A stretch of DNA of 64,000 nucleotides from Epiperipatus broadwayi (Eukaryota > Onychophora > Udeonychophora > Euonychophora > Peripatidae): assembly GCA_028023455.1 (NCBI GenBank), contig JAQFVV010006273.1, forward strand, positions 5,127,128-5,191,127, written 5' to 3'. A program made the position numbers and the translations under genes. Shown here piece after piece: positions 39,401-51,345 of this stretch. The number at the start of each line of letters is the position of its first letter. Position 1 is the first letter of the stretch. The notes under the pieces were generated by a model that saw only the letters and a list, made by a program, of their open reading frames with translations, was not told where the DNA came from and did not search any database.

Positions 39401-39616
39401 TATAGTGATATCGGACTGCCTTAACTTATCTCATTGAGAGGGTGCATACTGTTACAATATATATAAGTGTTCAGTCAATTTAACTTACAATATATTTTTA
39501 CATTTTCATTTACTGTGCCAATACTAAAAATTTAAAACGATAGAGAGAAGCATTTTGTTATATTTAATGCTTTTATTGATTGTGCACTATAAAGAAATAA
39601 AATATTTTTTTCTTGA
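36454..39616 (+). other. AT-rich intron-like sequence without identified features
   Basis: It contains ATATAT runs (for example 38181-38200) and poly-T/poly-A tracts. I see no exon, RNA gene or transposon protein. Confidence 0.45.
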
Positions 39617-39777
39617 ACCAGAATTGGAATTTTTTAAGATTTGACTGAGAGGTCCAAAAACTAAAAAAGTCAATCCCTATTTTTTATAACAAGGGATTGA
39701 CTTGATTAATTTCTGGACTCTGGATCTCCTCTCATAATTTTATTTCAAGTTAAATCTAAGAACTCCAATTGTGGTTG
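39617..39777. repeat. Imperfect inverted repeat
   Basis: An outer stem AATTGGAATTTTTTAAGATTT pairs with AAATCTAAGAACTCCAATT, and an inner stem AAGTCAATCCCT pairs with AGGGATTGACTT around a T-rich loop. Middle parts (GAGAGGTCCA/TGGATCTCCTCTC) pair imperfectly. No coding content. Confidence 0.7.
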
Positions 39778-39869
39778 AAGAAACAATTATTTTATTTCAT
39801 TTTAGTGTGTAGCCAATAAAAGCATTTAATATATTGTTTTATATTTATTGTAGTAATTATTATTTTTTT

Positions 39870-40462
39870 AAGAAAGGAGAAAGTTTTGGAGAATATATAA
39901 ATTATTATTTATATTTCATGATTAAAATATTTATTGATAATTAAAAAAAATGTAAGAATTTATTTTTAAAAAAAAAATGATGTGGAAGGTTCAGTTCGAA
40001 TGATAACTAATTAACTGATTCTTTCAAAATGAAAGAAATAAGCTAATGAATGAATAAATTAGATGGTTATCTAAATTTATTATTAATGTGACTTAAAAAA
40101 AACTGAATTTAAAAAAAAGGTAGAATTAAAAAAAAAAAACAAATCCTGTACTTTTTTATTTTTATAAAACAGGAAATAGGAAAGGGTATGAAAATATTAC
40201 TTATATTTTATAATTAAAATATTTATTGATAAGAAACAGAAAAATTATAATAATTTGCTTTGAAAAAAAATAATGTGGAAGATCCAATTTGGAATGTTAA
40301 CTAATTAATCATACTGAAATGAAAAAAAGAGAAAAAAAACTAATTAATGAATAGTTTGTTATCTAAAGACATTATTAAGGTTGTTTAAAAAATATTAAGC
40401 TTTCTAATTTTAAAAAAGTTGAAATTAAAAAAAAAATCCTGTTTTTTTTTTTTGTAATTTAA
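39870..40462. repeat. Two-copy tandem duplication, period about 293 bp
   Basis: TGTGGAAGGTTCAGTTCGAA at 39981 recurs as TGTGGAAGATCCAATTTGGAA at 40274. The flanking order is the same in both copies: AAAATATTTATTGATAA, poly-A, then TAACTAATTAA, an AATGAATA stretch, poly-A and ATCCTGT. The copies have diverged, mostly in homopolymers. Confidence 0.75.
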
Positions 40463-42675
40463 TAAAATAGGCAATAAAAAAGTATAAATTCCATTTAGAC
40501 AAATTTTATTCGTTCATTGACTCTCTCTTGTTAGTTTTTGCAGCTAATCGTCAAACTAGAGAATGGATATGAGAAGCATGAAATAGAAAACAGTGGGCTT
40601 AGTTAATCTAAAACTGATATTATCAGCATTTCTTCATATCAAATGTGTTTGTGTATTGAGAAGCTGCATTCAACTTTTAAAAATCCAAGATTAACTGAAA
40701 GCTTTAATTATAAAATGTTAAACATCCGCAAATATAGCTGTTTTATGTGCCTTGAAAATATTGCTTGTTTTGCCAAATATGCTTTATATAAATAAACAGA
40801 AACCTATCCAGCTGCCTAAATATTTTTAGAACATTTCAGAAAACTATAACTAGCAAATCAAATAAATGGTAAAAAAAGTCATCGTTAGAGGACCATTTAG
40901 AAAGACTGACCAAGGATTAATAAATGCATCAAAAATACATAAAAACAGTAGTTGTAAATCAAAGTAAGAATTTTTTTGCATAAGTATTAATGAAGGCCTT
41001 TAAAAGAAAAAAAAACATTTATTATACAATTTTTGTTATTGTTTTATTTTTTTATATCTTCTTCATTTGTACATAGATATATGCAGTAATTTTTAACTGT
41101 TTATCCTCATTTCCTTCAATAGTTTACTATTTTTACAGGCAACAACTTTAAAATAAAAAATATTGATAATGTAAAACATTGTATTATTGCAAAAGTTGTC
41201 AACTGATATTTAGAGATATTGTGGTTTTATGTATAAGTTATTATTATTAGTCAGACAATAGAAGAATGGATACTAATATTATTAAATAACTCTTACTAGT
41301 TATCTCTTTTCTTGTATAGCAATCACATTCTATAATTTATCCATTGTCAAGTAAAAATATCAGGTACAGTAAGTTAGAATTAGAAAAAAACAAAAGAATT
41401 GATTCTTTCTAGAAAGATTTAAGGCCAGATGATAAATAATTTTTTAATTAATTGGGATGGTGTCTATTCAAAAAAGTAAGTCAGAAATAATGAAAGCTAT
41501 TCAAAATGAGTTGAATTTTTCTTGATTTGAAAAAAATAGTTAACAATCAATACTTTAATATTGATGATAATGAGGAAGGATAACTTTTGATGATTGAATG
41601 ATATAATTTATGATTTATTAATTTATCTTTAAAAAGCTTCAGTTAAATCATTATCAAATTAATAAGATAGTAAATGATTTGATATTGTGCCTATGCTATA
41701 TATATTATAAAATATTAACTTTATAAAATACTTTGCCATGGGTTAATGGCTAATTTCTGTTACTGTATGTATAATAAAAAAAATGTTAGTGGACAATAGT
41801 AATAATTAATTGTTATAGCAGGAAAGCATAAACTTCTTTTATTAAAACAGTTATAATTTCTCCTTTTAGATTTTTAATAATCAGATAAAAGCCTTTAAAA
41901 ATTTTTTCAAAACTTTATTTAATAAAGTGATCTAATAATCAAATGTTAACATTAGATAGCATTGTTTAATTAATATTTCAATACTCCTAATTTGAAAGCT
42001 GTTGTAATGCCTCTTTTAGTAAAGAAAATCCTTATTAGTCATGAACATAATGCCGAGTTAGAAGTTATTATATATATTTCTATTCATAATTAATAATATC
42101 TTTGTCTTATTTTCAAACATAGATTGCAGCAATAAAACATATGGTTCATGACTGACTCAAAATTCATAATGTAAATTATTAATTTATTTTATTGTTTATG
42201 ACAATATATTTAGAAGAAAAAAATGAGTTTTAGTAATCATTTCTAAAAATATAAAATAATGGAACATGAATAGAAGAATATAGATTGTCATTCATTGATA
42301 TATATATATATATTGAAACAGGTACACTGTTTCATGTATATATTTAAAAGATCCCCCCCCTAAAAAATAAAATGTCATAAGTTAAATTTAAATCAGACTA
42401 GCAATATGTCAAAAAAAAAAAAGATTAATTATACTAAACATTTTAAAGAAAATCAAATTTTTTAAAATGAAAAAAAAAAAAAAAAGGAAGCAAATACATT
42501 TTTATTTGCAATTAAAGAAAGTATAAATCTTTCTTTATTAAAATTAATAAATTTAAAGTTAAAAATCATTTAAATAAAAATCTCTTTACTGCTTTCAGCT
42601 CATTCTATATTTCAGAAGAATAATTTGTAAGACAGAATGGCAATAATTTAACAATAATTAGAAGAATTCCTTCAC
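40463..42675. other. AT-rich region without identified features
   Basis: Homopolymers, a C run at 42353-42360 and an AT run near 42299-42313. No gene or RNA signal seen. Confidence 0.45.
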
Positions 42676-42841
42676 CATGAGAAAATTAATTAAAAATTTG
42701 AAAACATCTAGCCAGATAAGTAAAAACAGTCTTTTCCTGCCAAAAATAGAATAGCCAATGAATGGAATTAATGCCATAAACATGGATGAAATCACACCCA
42801 AAAACCAATTGGATTTAGCAGGCACGTCAAGTGAATCCATT
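42676..42841 (-). CDS. Candidate exon of a hydrophobic membrane protein
   Basis: On the minus strand an acceptor (TTTTTTCTCTATCAG) is followed by 55 open codons and a donor-like ATG|GTGAAG; without splicing the frame stops a few codons later. The peptide includes MDSLDVPAKSNWFLGVISSM, then FMALIPFIGYSIFGRK and LFLLIWLDVFKFLINF: two likely membrane helices separated by a basic turn. Complexity and composition stand out from the background. The pattern WF-x-x-V-x-x...F-P...L-x-x-W...N-x-x-x recalls the N-terminal helices of the glucose-6-phosphatase family, but that is a loose resemblance. No partner exons were found. Confidence 0.35.
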
Positions 42842-43339
42842 CTGATAGAGAAAAAATTACAAATAGGTTGGAGAATTCAGATTAGAAAAAAAAAGACTAT
42901 TATTTTTTGAGAGAGATGATTGTTACATTATTATTCTATACTTGAAAATCATGAAAGACAACAATTTTTATTAAGAATTTTGAGATTACTAGAAAAGTGA
43001 ATTAAATCATCAAGCAGCTCCATGATGAATAAGTGTAATATGAGCATTTACCCTGTTTTTCTCTCTATTCACTACCATGAAGTAAGCATCCAGTGCCTGT
43101 CCTAACCTTTAGTACTGTTCAAATTCAAGATCTCTCCATTATTTAGAAACAGCAATAAATGAAGACCTTAGTTAAAAGGCAAGCATTAGAAAATAATTCA
43201 ATTATTAATTTTATAATAGTAATAATGTTTCACTTATCAATTATTAATTCTATAATAAGTTAACAATAGAAAATTAATGAAATAATATGAAAACAATTGT
43301 GTTATATGTTCAAAATTATAAATGTTCTACAAATATGGA
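42842..43339. other. Unassigned sequence
   Basis: A slightly GC-richer part lies at about 43010-43130 (around GCATCCAGTGCCTGTCC). It has no frame or repeat I recognise. Confidence 0.4.
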
Positions 43340-43930
43340 ATGGCTGATAACAAACTTATGTGTAAAAATATACGTCCATGTTTGACTGAATAATAATTAT
43401 CTACAAACATGAAATTGTTACATATCAGAATAATTAAATGATGATGATTTGTAAATGTTTAAATGCTTTTCTAAATAGTCCACATCTGGATAAAATAATA
43501 AAATTGATGTAAAAATATACTTCTATGTTTGACTAAACAATAAATATCAATAGACCTGGAAGTGCTATATATCGGAATAATTAAATGATGATGATTTATA
43601 AATGTTTAAATGCTTACCTGAATAATCCACATCTGAATAAAGTGATAAGACCTATGTCTATGTTTGACTGAATAATAAATATCTATAAACCTGGAAGTAC
43701 TATATATAAGAATAATTAAATGATGATTTATAAATGTTTAAATTTTTATCTGAATAGTCCGCATCTGGATAAAATGATAAAATCAATGTAAAAATATACA
43801 TCTATGTTTGACTGAATAATAATTGTCTACAAACATGAAATTACTGTATATTAGAATAATTAAATTATAATGATATTTAAAGGCCTATATGCATATCTGA
43901 ATAAAGCACATCTGAATACAGTGATAAAAC
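43340..43930. repeat. Minisatellite-like array, four copies of about 145 bp
   Basis: Units share TATGTTTGACTGAATAATAA, CTGGAAGT or CATGAAATT, AGAATAATTAAATGATGATG, ATGTTTAAATG, CACATCTGAATAAA and TGATAAAA. TTTGAC landmarks fall at 43381, 43528, 43663 and 43807, so units vary from about 135 to 147 bp. The last copy is degenerate. No coding potential. Confidence 0.85.
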
Positions 43931-44103
43931 CTATGTATACATATACTTGATAAAAGGGCTTTTTGACTTATTCACACAAGATGACTTGAAATGAGCTTTC
44001 ATTTGATACAAATGATGAACTCTATTGGAAGGACTTATCAATAATTATTGTTAACAAAATGGTTGTTATTAAAAATTAATTTTAGTTGTTCAATTCCATT
44101 TTG

Positions 44104-44587
44104 CATCACTAATCATTAGATCCTAAGATCTAGGTGCAATGCTCTCAGATCCAATGCTCCTCACTGATAAAGGCCATAATTCAGAAATTAGTCTGGAGAT
44201 ATTGGATGAGTAGGCACTAGATGGGGTTTTTATGTGCAAGCCTTCTGGCATCCATTAATTACTCTCGCTTGCTGTGTGTGGCAATATATATAGTGAGTTT
44301 AGCCTGGTTTAGCAACTGTTATGCACAAGCATAAGAGGTGGTGGTTATGCAATGTTTATTGGGTTAAATCCAATCCTGCCTAATAGGATAGTGGTGGCTA
44401 TGGTTATTAAAAATGTATGGGTACTGAACTGGGTTCAGACCAATATGACTATATAAGCTAATGGGCTTGGATTGAAAACATTAAGGTGTTTTCATTTCAA
44501 GACTCATAGTTTTGTAGTTAAATGGAGACAAAAGGTGGTTGCTGGAGGGTTGCATTAGATTCTAAGATTTATATGCAGTGCTTTCAG
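44104..44587. repeat. Dispersed repeat family A, direct copy with partial second unit
   Basis: TTAGATCCTAAGATCTAGGT begins one unit. After the CACTGATAAAGGCC, GGATATTGGATGAGTAGGC and TTGAAAACATTAAGGTGTTT landmarks, a second unit starts with TTAGATTCTAAGATTTATAT about 435 bp later. It stops at CTTTCAG where the LTR homology begins. The family is therefore also tandemly organised. Confidence 0.75.
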
Positions 44588-46049
44588 TCAACATCAAAAT
44601 ATATTACCACTTTCCCAAGATCCAGAAATTTTTCTAAATCTAGAAGGAACTAGCCATCTGATTATCTGTATAATCCACATGCTGAATAATAGCTAACTAC
44701 ATGAACTAACTTCACTTATTCAAATTATATATGTATCATGTAGAATCAATTTTTATTTGTTATTATTTTTTATTTGGAAGAATTGATGATCCAGCCCTAT
44801 CTATAATTATCAATCATAATTATGTAAGGAGGGGAGTCTCCAGATCAATCACTGTAATTTGTGATTGTAATAAAATGTAAATGGTGATCCCTAAACCTAC
44901 AAACTAAAGAACTGGATCAGTGACTGGTGACAAGGTAGAGATTTTATCTATAAAATATTAAAATACTTGCACTATTACAGGAAAATTTTATATGTTTATT
45001 GTTATTGTTAAATTAACTTTATTATTATTTATTATTCTGTATGACTGACTAAACCTCTTGTATGAATGACTGTTGCTGTCATAAACACTGGTTAAGCAAA
45101 GAGGGAATTTCATACCCAAAGGTGACAGTCAATAAATCATGATAAATTGCCATGGAGTATGGTAGACAAGTTAAGTCAGGTAATAGAAGGATTGGTCAGC
45201 AGTTTGATCATTTCAAAATAATCATAAAATTATATTATTAGACTAATCAAATGATTAGAATGGGCAGTGAATGACCATCCTATATGGTGTCAAATGTTAG
45301 AGGGATGATCAAAATATTATACAAATCAAATGAAGTATGATCTGACCTACCTAAACATCAAATTGATTTGTTCCAAAAGATTGTAAATCACCTGCAATGG
45401 AATAAAGCTTTTAATAATTTGTTTGATTTAATTAGAATATAATTCCTCATTTATCTAATTTTCCATTATCCATACCATATCATTTATCTAACTTTCTATT
45501 ATTTATACCATATCATTTATATAACTTTCCATTATCCATACCATATTATTTTTGTCACTTTCCTATACAATATCATTTATCTATCTTTCCGTTATCCATT
45601 ACATACCATTTATCTAACTTCCCATTATCCATACCATATCTTTTATCTAACTTTCCATTATCCATGCAATATTACATATATAACTCAGATATAAATATTT
45701 TTAGTTTTATATCAAACTTACAGTAATCATCACCCTAACTTATTAGAATCATGCAAATAACCACAGAGTTGAGTACCAAAGAATAATGAGAATATTAGGA
45801 GAACCCATGACATCAAGGTCCTAAAAGTCAACCACATGGTAATAATATGCATGAGAGTTGAACTAAGCATACTGTCGATATATTTACAACTGTCAAACTT
45901 TAGAAACTCAAACCATCACCTCAACGTACAAATAAAATCAATGAGGCAAATGGTCCATTTTATTCCATTACATTACAATTAACAACCATTTATTGGGGCT
46001 AGACATTGACTAGTGGCATTATTAGAAATTGGGTCACACACTTATTACA
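44588..46049 (+). mobile_element. 5' LTR fragment of a Ty3/gypsy element
   Basis: This block is directly repeated at about 54038-55359 (landmarks GAAGGAACTAGCCATC, TAGCTAACTACATG, GATCCAGCCCT, TTGGGGCTAGACATTG). It ends in CTTATTACA, matching TGTAA at the inferred start of the distal LTR. The first 1 kb of the LTR is absent here and replaced by family A repeat. Inside, at about 45440-45670, are about seven copies of a 33-bp unit (ACTTTCCATTATCCATACCA). Confidence 0.8.
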
Positions 46050-48265
46050 AATAGTGTTCAATGTGTTGGCAGCACAAACTAAGATGGTTGTCATTTTGTA
46101 CATGATAAAATTGATATAATGATCAGTGACAATTTCAAAACCATAAGCATCATACCACTACAAATGACACTACTATGTAATAACCTTGAACCCAGGGGAT
46201 TGTTTTATCTAATGTTGAACCTAAATGTATTTCATTTATGTCACTTGAAAAAGTTTAAATTAAGATTATTTATGAATACCAAACTCAAAGAAATTAAAAC
46301 ATTACAATAATATAGTAGGTAAATTACCTTAATGGTGGCATGTGGAAATCAGATAAATGGGGAAACAAAAAAACATAATAAATAATGAGTTGTTATCTAA
46401 TTCATTGGAGATTGTTTCTAAACAAAGTGCACAATAACAATCTAAAATGCCGGTTGAGTAGGAAATAAACATCAACTTATAGTAGGCATGTAAAAGCAGG
46501 GAAACCTCTGCAATGATTATTGTTAAAAAAGTAATTCATTATAAAACTAGCAAATATGATGTAAAACAGTAGTAATAAAGAAAGATCAAGATACTTGTAA
46601 ATTATAACAAGAAGGAAATACAGATTAATAGGTACAGAAAGTGATCAAAAGATCAGAGAGGAATTAAAAGAGAAGGATAGGCAAAACCCTGTTAAAAGAT
46701 AGAAGCATACATTTCAGAGGATATAGTGGAAAAGGATGATGAGAGACACTGGGGAAATGAAGCTGAAATGGACCAGGCTCAAAACAAAATAGTAATAACA
46801 ATGGAAAAGCCAAGATACAAGAGTATAAGGGTGAATGAAAACCCCATGCACAAGATTATATGATGATGCAACAAATGTTTAATAAATGAAACAAAAAATT
46901 GGACTAAATGAAGGAAGATCTTGCAGGAGTGAAGTCAGGGATGAGATTTATGAAATCAGATATGGCCAAACTGACCATCAGTTTGGAAAATGAATGTACA
47001 TTAATAACCAAACTTTCAAATTAAGGGATGAAGTCAAAGTCATGAAGGAAGAAATAAAAAAAAAGATTTCAAATGTCAAGATAAAATGATGGAATTGGAA
47101 AGATAGCTAGGTCAGTTTAATGATGAAATTGTGGAAATTACACAAGCTTGTGAGAGCTAAGCCTCATTATGAGGGGGGGAAAGAACAACTGAAATCACAA
47201 GTGAAGGAAGAGCTAAAGAAAGTAAAAAAATAAATGTCCCGGAAATCTTACAAAATAATAGGATGACCAATGTAGAAGAGAAGATGAAATTAATGGAGGG
47301 GATATTCTTAGACAAATGAAAGTACAAATTGTGATTAAGAATAAAATCTCACAAAATAATAAAGGCCTTGAGAAAATGACCAAGAATCAAAATAACTTAA
47401 CAAGCCCAACAAACAAACTAAAAGGATCAATCGATAAGTATATTGGTATTCTAGAGGATAAAGTAATTAAAATAACTGGAGGGATATCAGAAGAAATGAC
47501 CCAAAAGAGCCCACAGGGCCAAAAGTCACAGAAAGAAAGACCACTCATGGGGAAACTATATATTTCCATTAATAATATTTAGGCCAAGAAACGGATCATA
47601 ATAAAATAGGTCCAACAGTTAGAATCAAGGAAGAGGGGAAATGATGCCCCTCACAACATGTGATATGAATAAAGACCCTGGTCAAAAGAAAAAACATTCA
47701 AGAAGTTGGAAGACCAAACCTATAGAAAATATAACTTAAGAGTCAGTCCAATGTAAGGATAGTACAGTGAGCTCTGTCAAGCAGTTTGTTAAGTTGAAGA
47801 TTTTTAAAGGTTTGCCCACTGAAACTCCTATTTAACATCTTAGGAGCCTTGACTTGTACCTCTCAATAAATCAGAACTTATCAGATAGGGGGGGCATAAA
47901 TCTCCTACACCCATTTGCAGAATGACACATTGGCATCATGGAAATCACTGTTCCATACCCTATCAACCTCTGAAGATTAGAAATCTCTAGTAATATAGAG
48001 TTTCTGGAATGAAAATAGACAGAAAGTATTACTATATTAAATAATGCAAGAGAAGTACAATTACACACCAGGACAGATGTTGGTGAAATTCTTAAAAAGA
48101 CATTGCCAAGATTAAAGCCCTGGATACTTACTCACTAAGCAAGAGGCAAATAATTCTTATAGTTTGGCATATTCTTCTCTTGTAATCAAATAGTCATTAA
48201 TATTCCCCAACATTAGTAGCATTAAGCAGCTGGCAGAATTATTTAATAGTATCGACATCAATAAC
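46050..48265 (+). pseudogene. Leader and gag-like remnant of the second Ty3/gypsy element
   Basis: Between the LTR and the protease lies lysine- and glutamate-rich coding-like sequence from about 46700, broken by many stops. The longest piece is 47316-47582 (88 codons, hydrophilic, coiled-coil-like). I could not recognise a capsid domain or zinc knuckle. A possible primer-binding site TGGCAGCACAAAC starts at 46067, 17 bp after the LTR. Assignment as gag rests on position. Confidence 0.45.
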
Positions 48266-48809
48266 CAAATCATAAATATATAATTGTTAATTAGAGAAGA
48301 TATTAATTAGTATTAAAGTTTATCGGCTTAACGTTTTCGAGGATCCATACCTCATATTCATAGCCTTCATAAAATGTATAATAAAATATGCAAATACAAA
48401 TATTCAAATAAGCTAGTATTACGTAGCCCATTTCTTCGAGATCTCGAAGCAAGTGTCCTTTCTATTAATGGCATGGATGTTTCCATTGATTTAAAATGCC
48501 TACTTTATTTTTCTTTTGTGATCATTTGATTCTGAGCACAATATTATGGGATTGGCGGGGGTGAAGTTGTGTCCAGATTGTTTAGCATGCTCCAAGGACA
48601 CTTGCTTCGAGATCTCGAAGAAATGGGCTACGTAATACTAGCTTATTTGAATATTTGTATTTGCATATTTTATTATGCATTTTATGAAGGCTATGAATAT
48701 GAGGCATGGATCCTCGAAAACATTAAGCCGATAAACTTTAATACTAATTAATTTCTTCTCTAATTAACAATTATATATTTTACACATAGTGAGAAGCAAA
48801 TCATAAATA
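48266..48809. mobile_element. Hairpin (foldback) element 3 with 13-bp flanking direct repeat
   Basis: Arms of about 187 bp at 48274-48460 and 48594-48780 are inverted with only a few mismatches. They contain CTCATATTCATAGCCTTCAT and CGTAGCCCATTTCTTCGAG. The 133-bp loop has a GGCGGGGG run. A unique 16-bp tail (TACACATAGTGAGAAG) follows the right arm only. CAAATCATAAATA flanks the unit at 48266-48278 and 48797-48809. It lies inside the gag-pro region of the decayed gypsy element, so it inserted later. The 60-codon frame at 48569-48751 crosses loop and arm and is not considered a gene. Confidence 0.85.
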
Positions 48810-49159
48810 GTAAATTTGGTGAAAAGAGAAAGAAAGAAATCTCCAACAAGGTCATTAACTACAAAAGAAAAAAACAACAGCCAACACCAAAAATGATAAG
48901 AAAATGGCAAAAAACCTACAAATAGTAGAAATGATGAGATTAATAGCTAACAAACTGTGGGGCATAAAATGTACATTTAAGACCCCCAACCATACCAAAG
49001 CCATCAACCTCAATGTTAAATAAAACCCCAATCAAAATCTGAAGCAAAACAAATTAAATGGGTACATGAGAAATAAAATAAAGGGAACAAAACAATACCT
49101 TTAGTCTGGGAAATCACCAATATAACATATTCATGATAAGATGGAGCACCTAGGTATGC

Positions 49160-49520
49160 TCTGTAATGTTGTCCCATGTTAGAAATATTGTTTGAGAATT
49201 TTTCACCAGAACACTAATTAACTCTGGAAGCCAGACATCTGTGATTTCAATGGGTATTTATAATATAATTACACACAAAAAATTTAACATTGAAGTCCTA
49301 CTATTAAGGTCAGTCCAAGTGACCATGGTCACAGGTAGACCAAACAGGCCCAAAGGCAAATCCAGATAAAGGTAAAGATCATCCAAACAATATTCTACCA
49401 GGTGTCTTTATCTTAAATGGCCTCATTTATAAAACCATACTAGGAGCAGACTTCCTACACATGAATAACTGTCTATTTTATTTCTTTAATAAAGTAATCA
49501 GTGTAGGTTGTGAGGTCTTA
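49160..49520 (+). pseudogene. Retroviral-type aspartic protease remnant
   Basis: LINSGSQTSVISMGIYN at 49214-49264 matches the active-site block L-I-D-T-G-S-x-x-S-V-I-S, with the catalytic Asp changed to Asn. Further on, GVFILNGLIYKTILGADFLH around 49400-49460 matches the F-x-V...I-L-G-x-D-F-L segment. In an intact element this enzyme would cut the Gag-Pol polyprotein. The active-site change and frameshifts mean it is dead. Confidence 0.65.
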
Positions 49521-49739
49521 AAAATGATACTGCTGCTGAGATAATATCTACCAAAAAGTAACTGCATAACATCAAATGTCTGAGGCACTCATACAAGCAT
49601 AGATCACAGTCTAATTTTTTTGATGACTATGTAAAGAGCAAATTAAAATTCATCATTGATAAATACAACAGAATATTTTTCAAAATACCAGGAGTGATAG
49701 AGGAGTTTCAACAATGCATCAAATTATTTGATGACTGAT

Positions 49740-50430
49740 CATTTCAATCCAAATCATATCCCATACTGCATCAATATCATGAGAATAATCATGAGATAAT
49801 CAACAAGATGCTTGAATGGGGGATTATTTCCAAATGCTCTTCTCTACAGTGCCATCCTGTTGTTACTGTAAACAAGAAAGATGGATTGATGAGATTTAGT
49901 CTAAATGCTAGGCAACTAAACAAAATTACCAATTCTGACAAAAATATACCACCACCTATCTGCAAACTGTTTGTGAGATTTAGGAACAAAAAAGTATTTT
50001 TTACTTTTAACATAACTTCTGGTTAGCAGATAAAATTCTACCCAGGCAATTGCTAATACAATACTTTCCAGTATAAAGGCACCACCCACCTATTCAATTG
50101 AATGCCATTTTCATTGATAAATAGTTATACCAGTCTAATAAGATGCCTGGATTAAACCCTCTCTCCTGAAATCAAATAAATGACCATAAATTTTCATAGA
50201 TGACATCATAAATGCAACATTTACTGTTGAAGAACACTCTCAATACTTGGGAAAAAACTTTAAAGAATGCCATGATAAAGAGATCAATTTTAAAAAAATA
50301 CACTAATGAGTAATGAAGTGACCATCTTAGGACATATCATGTGCTGCAGTGAGATGATACCTCATCCCGATAAGATCAGTGCCATACAGAACTTTTCGAA
50401 GCTTACAAATAAGAAACAAGTCTGATCAGT
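49740..50430 (+). pseudogene. Ty3/gypsy reverse transcriptase remnant
   Basis: MLEWGIISKCSSLQCHPVVT and VNKKDGLMRFSLNARQLNK (49808-49930) match the W/G-I-I...S-P-V-x-x-V-x-K-K-D-G-x-x-R-x-C-x-D-x-R-x-L-N block. FTFNITSG follows. IFIDDIINATFTVEEHSQY near 50196-50260 is the Y/F-x-D-D catalytic motif with its usual following helix. VTILGHIMCC and HPDKISAIQN near 50320-50390 match F-L-G-x-x-x and the P-x-K-x-x-A-I block, and VLGLCNFYK at 50435 the LG-x-x-N-Y-Y-R. Multiple stops and frame changes occur between blocks. Confidence 0.75.
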
Positions 50431-50539
50431 TTTGGGACTTTGTAATTTTTACAAATAAATTCTATGACAGAATGGAACCATTGTTGAAACTCATCAGAAA
50501 AAAGAAAAAATGGAACTGAACTTAAGAGCAAGACAAGGC

Positions 50540-50830
50540 ATTTGAGGAAATTAAAACAGGATTTCTAGAGCAAACAGTGCTAGCTTTTCCTGATTTTAAT
50601 AAATCCATTGTACAAACTGATGATAGTGGTAAGAGATTAGAGGTGATGTTATCCCAAATCCAGGAGCATGGCACACCATGGTCCTCTATTTCATTAACCA
50701 CCTGCTAAAGAGTCCAGAATTAAATTATACAGTGGGATTTCCAAAACTTTTGTCAGATCATGCTTGTATCAGAGATAATAGTGATCACAGATCACAAGAC
50801 CTTGAATTCTTGAACCACAGCTATTTCACT
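50540..50830 (+). pseudogene. Ty3/gypsy RNase H remnant
   Basis: VQTDDSGKRLEVMLSQIQEH at about 50612-50670 matches the T-D-A-S-x-x-G-x-G-A-V-L-x-Q block that contains the first catalytic Asp. YFINHLLKSPELNYTV around 50690-50732 matches the Y-x-S-R-x-L-x-x-x-E-x-N-Y segment. Frameshifts follow. In the element this domain removes the RNA template during reverse transcription. Confidence 0.65.
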
Positions 50831-51010
50831 AACAGCTGATTAGTAAGATGGCTTGTTGTTACAAGAATTCATCTATACATTCCAATACTGTAAAGGATCT
50901 GAAATCCATGTGGGTCAGAATTGTTGTAGACAACATTTACATTACCAATATTGATGCAATATTCAATAAGGATGTAGAGAATAATTTGGTAAATATTCAT
51001 GACCTTCAGC

Positions 51011-51345
51011 TCCAAGATAAAAAACTAATCTAAATTATTAAGACATTAAATGGAGAGGAAGTTCTATATATGACCAAATGATCTTAAATAATACAAATTA
51101 GAAAACAAGGTCTTATTATACAAAATGAACAATGAGGTGGATGACTGGAGAGTAGTGATACCTGAAATGCTAAAAAAACACTCATAGAATATTGAATTGT
51201 GCTCCAAGATAAAAAAAAAAACTAATCTCAATTATTCTTAAAAATACAAATTAGAAAACAAGGTCTTATACAAAATGAACAATGAAGTGGATGAGCGGAG
51301 GGTAGTGATACCTGAAATGCTAAAAACCCACTCATACAATATGTG
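51011..51345 (+). repeat. 192-bp tandem duplication inside pol
   Basis: TCCAAGATAAAAAACTAATC at 51011 recurs from 51203. ACAAATTAGAAAACAAGGTC at 51093 recurs at 51246, and GTAGTGATACCTGAAATGCT is present in both copies. The second copy lacks about 39 bp. It duplicates the linker between RNase H and integrase. Confidence 0.8.

Noticed and set aside
43340-43930. CRISPR-like array of spaced repeats
   Set aside because: The whole unit, not just a short repeat, is conserved between copies, and the genome is eukaryotic. It is a minisatellite.
48569-48751. 60-codon frame with normal-looking composition
   Set aside because: It starts in the loop and runs through the right arm of hairpin element 3. 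The inverted left arm shows the same sequence is not selected as coding.
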